From RUG11237 sp045126515 (GTDB lineage Bacteria > Bacillota > Clostridia > Lachnospirales > Lachnospiraceae), in the NCBI GenBank assembly GCA_045126515.1, contig JBGVOM010000216.1:36262-100261 (forward strand): 64,000 nucleotides of DNA. Reading direction: 5' to 3'. The first letter of the stretch is position 1. Each line of letters begins with the position of its first letter. Of this stretch, positions 62,012 through 64,000 are shown piece by piece. Below the pieces are notes generated by a model. It was given only the letters and a program-made list of their open reading frames with translations, ran no database searches and was not told the DNA's origin. A program made the translations under genes and the position numbers.

Positions 62012-62437
62012 ATGGAGGATGTTGAAAGATTAATAAATAACATTTTTCATGCATTAGCGAAGAAAATAGATAGGATTGATAAACTAAAAGTGAAAGAATA
62101 CGAAGCTATGCTTTGCGATTGTATTGAAAAAATTAAAAATGAAACCGAGGAGAAAGAAAGGGTAAAATGTTTCGGAGGAAGTTGTGAAATTACATATAAT
62201 CCAATTTCAGATAGGAAAAAACATAGTGTAAGATGTATTAATTTCGAAAAAAAAGCATTGGAAGAAATAAACTCAGAGGCAAGTTTGTATTTTAAAGATA
62301 TAAATGAAGAATGGATAAAAAAGACAGCGACAATCACAGTTGGAGCTGAAAAATTTGATATGGATGATGCAGACACTATGGAATTTATCACCAGAATAAA
62401 AGCAGGTGAAATAATTGAACATAAAATAGATTTTTGA
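62012..62437 (+). CDS. Unrecognised small soluble protein
   Basis: A 141-residue protein without signal peptide: a helical start (DVERLINNIFHALAKKIDRIDKLK), a Cys-containing middle (KCFGGSCEITY, CINFEKKALEEIN) and an acidic end (GAEKFDMDDADTMEFITRIKAGE). GGGGG precedes the ATG, 17 bases after the membrane protein. It lies between that gene and the LRR gene in one run of same-strand genes. No family was recognised. Confidence 0.68.
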   Translation: MEDVERLINNIFHALAKKIDRIDKLKVKEYEAMLCDCIEKIKNETEEKERVKCFGGSCEITYNPISDRKKHSVRCINFEKKALEEINSEASLYFKDINEEWIKKTATITVGAEKFDMDDADTMEFITRIKAGEIIEHKIDF

Positions 62438-62464
62438 AATTAATTAATCTAGGGAGGGAAAGGT

Positions 62465-64000
62465 ATGAGCAGATTAAAAAAAGTAATAGCATTAATGCTG
62501 TCAACAGCTATTATAGCAACATCGGCAGATGCAACGAATGTAGTGTTAGTGAAAGCTTCTGAAACCGGGGAAATAAATACAGAAGCGATCTTAAGTACAT
62601 CGGACGATTTTGCAATTTATGAAGGCGAACTGATAGAATACTTGGGAGCCGGTGGAGAGGTAGTGATACCGGAAGGAGTTACCCGTATAGGAGCATCAGC
62701 ATTTCGAAATTGTATTACAATAGAAAGCGTGGTAATACCGGAGGGAGTTACCAGTATAGGGGAAACGGCGTTTTATGGATGTAGTAATTTAAAAAGTATA
62801 AAATTTCCAGCGGCTTTAATTAGTATAGGGGAAGAAGCATTTGATGAATGTAGTAATTTAAAAACTATTGAGTTTTCAAACAATATAACCAGTATAGGAG
62901 CAGATGCATTTACGGGAACGAAATGGTTAAATGAAAGACAAGCAGAGAATCCGTTAGTAAATGTAAATGGAATTCTAATAGATGGTAAAAAATGTAGTGG
63001 TGACGTTGAGATTCCGATGGGAATAACGAGTATAGGTGATAGAGCTTTTTCAAAATGTGTAGATTTGACGAGTGTAGAGCTACCAGAAGGGATAACAAGT
63101 ATAGGTAATGGTGCTTTTAATTACTGCCGTTTTTTAAGCAGTATTAATTTACCAAAGGGAATTACTAATATAGGCAATAGGGCTTTTGCTAGTTGTAGCA
63201 ATTTAGGGAGTATAGAATTGCCAGAAGGGATAACAAGTATAGGTAATAGTGCTTTCTATGAATGCAGTAATTTAAGGAGTATGATTTTACCAGAAGGGGT
63301 AACAAGTATAGGTAACAGTACTTTTGGTCATTGTAGTAATTTGAGTAATATTAAATTATCTAAAAAACTTACCAGCATAGGAGAATATGCTTTTTGGATG
63401 TGTAGTAGTTTGGGGAGTATAGAATTGCCAGAAGGGGTTATCAATATAGGGGAGAATTCTTTTTCAGAATGTACTAAACTGAATATTCTCTGTAAAGAAG
63501 GTTCCTATGCTGAAACATACGCAAAGCAACAGGGAATACCGTACCAAATATACACTGCGACACCAACATCAAGTACGATGGTAACAGAGACGGTAAGCCC
63601 AACGGTAACGTTAGCATTAACCGCAACACCGAAACCAACAGCAACGCCGAGACCAACAGCAACGCCAGAACCGACGGAAACACAAAAACTAACGGCAACA
63701 CCGAAACCAACAGCAACGCCAGAACCGACGGAAACACAGAAACTAACAGCAACGCCGAAACCAACGACAATGCCAGAAGCAACGGCAACGCCGAGACCAA
63801 CAGCAACGCCAGTACCGACAGCACCCGATACAGAGTATGATAATGGATTGATTCAGGGGGGTGACAGTTTAGAAAATGCGGTAGAAGTAGAACTTGGAAA
63901 GGAATATACTACACTTGGAAAAGATGGGTGGTATAAGATTACTACGCCGGATGTGGTAAGTGCTATTGTGTTAGGATATGATGGAGAAAGCAGTGTAGAA
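62465..64000 (+). CDS. Secreted LRR (BspA-like) protein, 3' end outside window
   Basis: At least 512 residues, still open at the window end. A signal peptide (LKKVIALMLSTAIIATSADA) is followed by about eleven LRR_5 repeats of the type LPEGITSIGNSAFYECSNLRS. A Thr/Pro-rich linker (codons at about 63570-63830) leads into a second domain (NGLIQGGDSLENAVEVELGKEYTTLGKDGWYKI) that resembles a bacterial pre-peptidase-type beta domain. AGGGAGGG precedes the ATG. It lies 27 bases after the small protein, so it is probably the fourth gene of the AAA+ operon and its likely surface-exposed member. Confidence 0.88.
   Translation, partial: MSRLKKVIALMLSTAIIATSADATNVVLVKASETGEINTEAILSTSDDFAIYEGELIEYLGAGGEVVIPEGVTRIGASAFRNCITIESVVIPEGVTSIGETAFYGCSNLKSIKFPAALISIGEEAFDECSNLKTIEFSNNITSIGADAFTGTKWLNERQAENPLVNVNGILIDGKKCSGDVEIPMGITSIGDRAFSKCVDLTSVELPEGITSIGNGAFNYCRFLSSINLPKGITNIGNRAFASCSNLGSIELPEGITSIGNSAFYECSNLRSMILPEGVTSIGNSTFGHCSNLSNIKLSKKLTSIGEYAFWMCSSLGSIELPEGVINIGENSFSECTKLNILCKEGSYAETYAKQQGIPYQIYTATPTSSTMVTETVSPTVTLALTATPKPTATPRPTATPEPTETQKLTATPKPTATPEPTETQKLTATPKPTTMPEATATPRPTATPVPTAPDTEYDNGLIQGGDSLENAVEVELGKEYTTLGKDGWYKITTPDVVSAIVLGYDGESSVE
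63660..63790 (+). repeat. In-gene tandem repeat encoding Thr-Pro linker
   Basis: A 54-base unit beginning CCAGAACCGACGGAAACAC is present nearly twice in a row, with shorter ACCAACAGCAACGCC-type units on both sides. It encodes ATPKPTATPEPTETQKLT-like linker sequence. Such units change copy number by slippage, so linker length may vary between strains. Confidence 0.75.

Noticed and set aside
60137..64000. Type of known anti-phage defence system
   Set aside because: AAA+ plus unknown genes invites that label, but no nuclease, reverse transcriptase, TIR, NucS or other effector motif is present, so no named system can be supported.

Overview
The window looks like chromosome of a low-GC Gram-positive gut anaerobe, most likely a Lachnospiraceae-type Clostridium. 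The reasons are AGGAGG-type ribosome sites throughout, the type II-A Cas9, FeoA-FeoA-FeoB with a Cys-rich FeoB partner, ApbE/FMN-binding proteins, BspA-like leucine-rich-repeat surface proteins, and Bce-like FtsX ABC transporters next to two-component systems. Taxonomy is inferred from gene families only; no rRNA or tRNA was recognised.

Layout. 1-2150: end of an apparently mobile or accessory segment (DUF4839 protein, small zinc-ribbon proteins, a DUF6040-like membrane protein). It abuts a multicopper-oxidase gene that has lost its 5' end (2152-3936). 4100-12093: a complete type II-A CRISPR-Cas locus: a divergent tracrRNA, cas9-cas1-cas2-csn2, a leader ending in ATTTGAG, and 27 repeats with 26 spacers. 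12215-16787: secreted or surface proteins (LRR, transglutaminase-like, DUF5722). 16804-26537: an anion permease, then a two-component system divergent from an unusual transporter operon: a solute-binding lipoprotein with a propeller-like N-terminus, two sugar-type permeases, an HlyD-like adaptor and a MacB-like membrane protein, without an ATPase. 26641-38586: an iron and redox island. It holds a Tp47-like surface protein, a flavin electron-transfer cluster (Gx transporter, NusG-II protein, ApbE, two FMN-binding proteins carrying five flavinylation motifs, a membrane 4Fe-4S protein), a DtxR-like regulator, feoA-feoA-feoB with its partner, and a Fur-family regulator. Three similar GTTAG/CTAAC operators tie three promoters here together. 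38587-52108: two FtsX-type ABC exporters, a siroheme reductase in an operon with a two-component system, an AAA-ATPase/nuclease-like gene and a FAD-Rieske oxidoreductase. 52376-54497: an unknown protein and a complete IS element flanked by a 25-bp direct repeat. 54670-58410: a P-loop kinase-like protein and a BMP-lipoprotein plus chemoreceptor pair. 58459-64000: an XRE regulator/Ser-Thr kinase pair, then an XRE regulator divergent from an uncharacterised operon (AAA+ ATPase, membrane-anchored protein, small protein, secreted LRR protein running off the end).

How the genes fit together. The CRISPR locus has all parts needed for activity, and two spacers encode recognisable mobile-element motifs (a tyrosine integrase and a ParA ATPase). 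The redox island would move electrons from the membrane to covalently bound flavins outside the cell, beside ferrous iron uptake and two metal-type regulators. The last operon (60695 onward) is the best candidate for an undescribed multi-gene system, followed by the ATPase-less transporter operon at 20134-26537.
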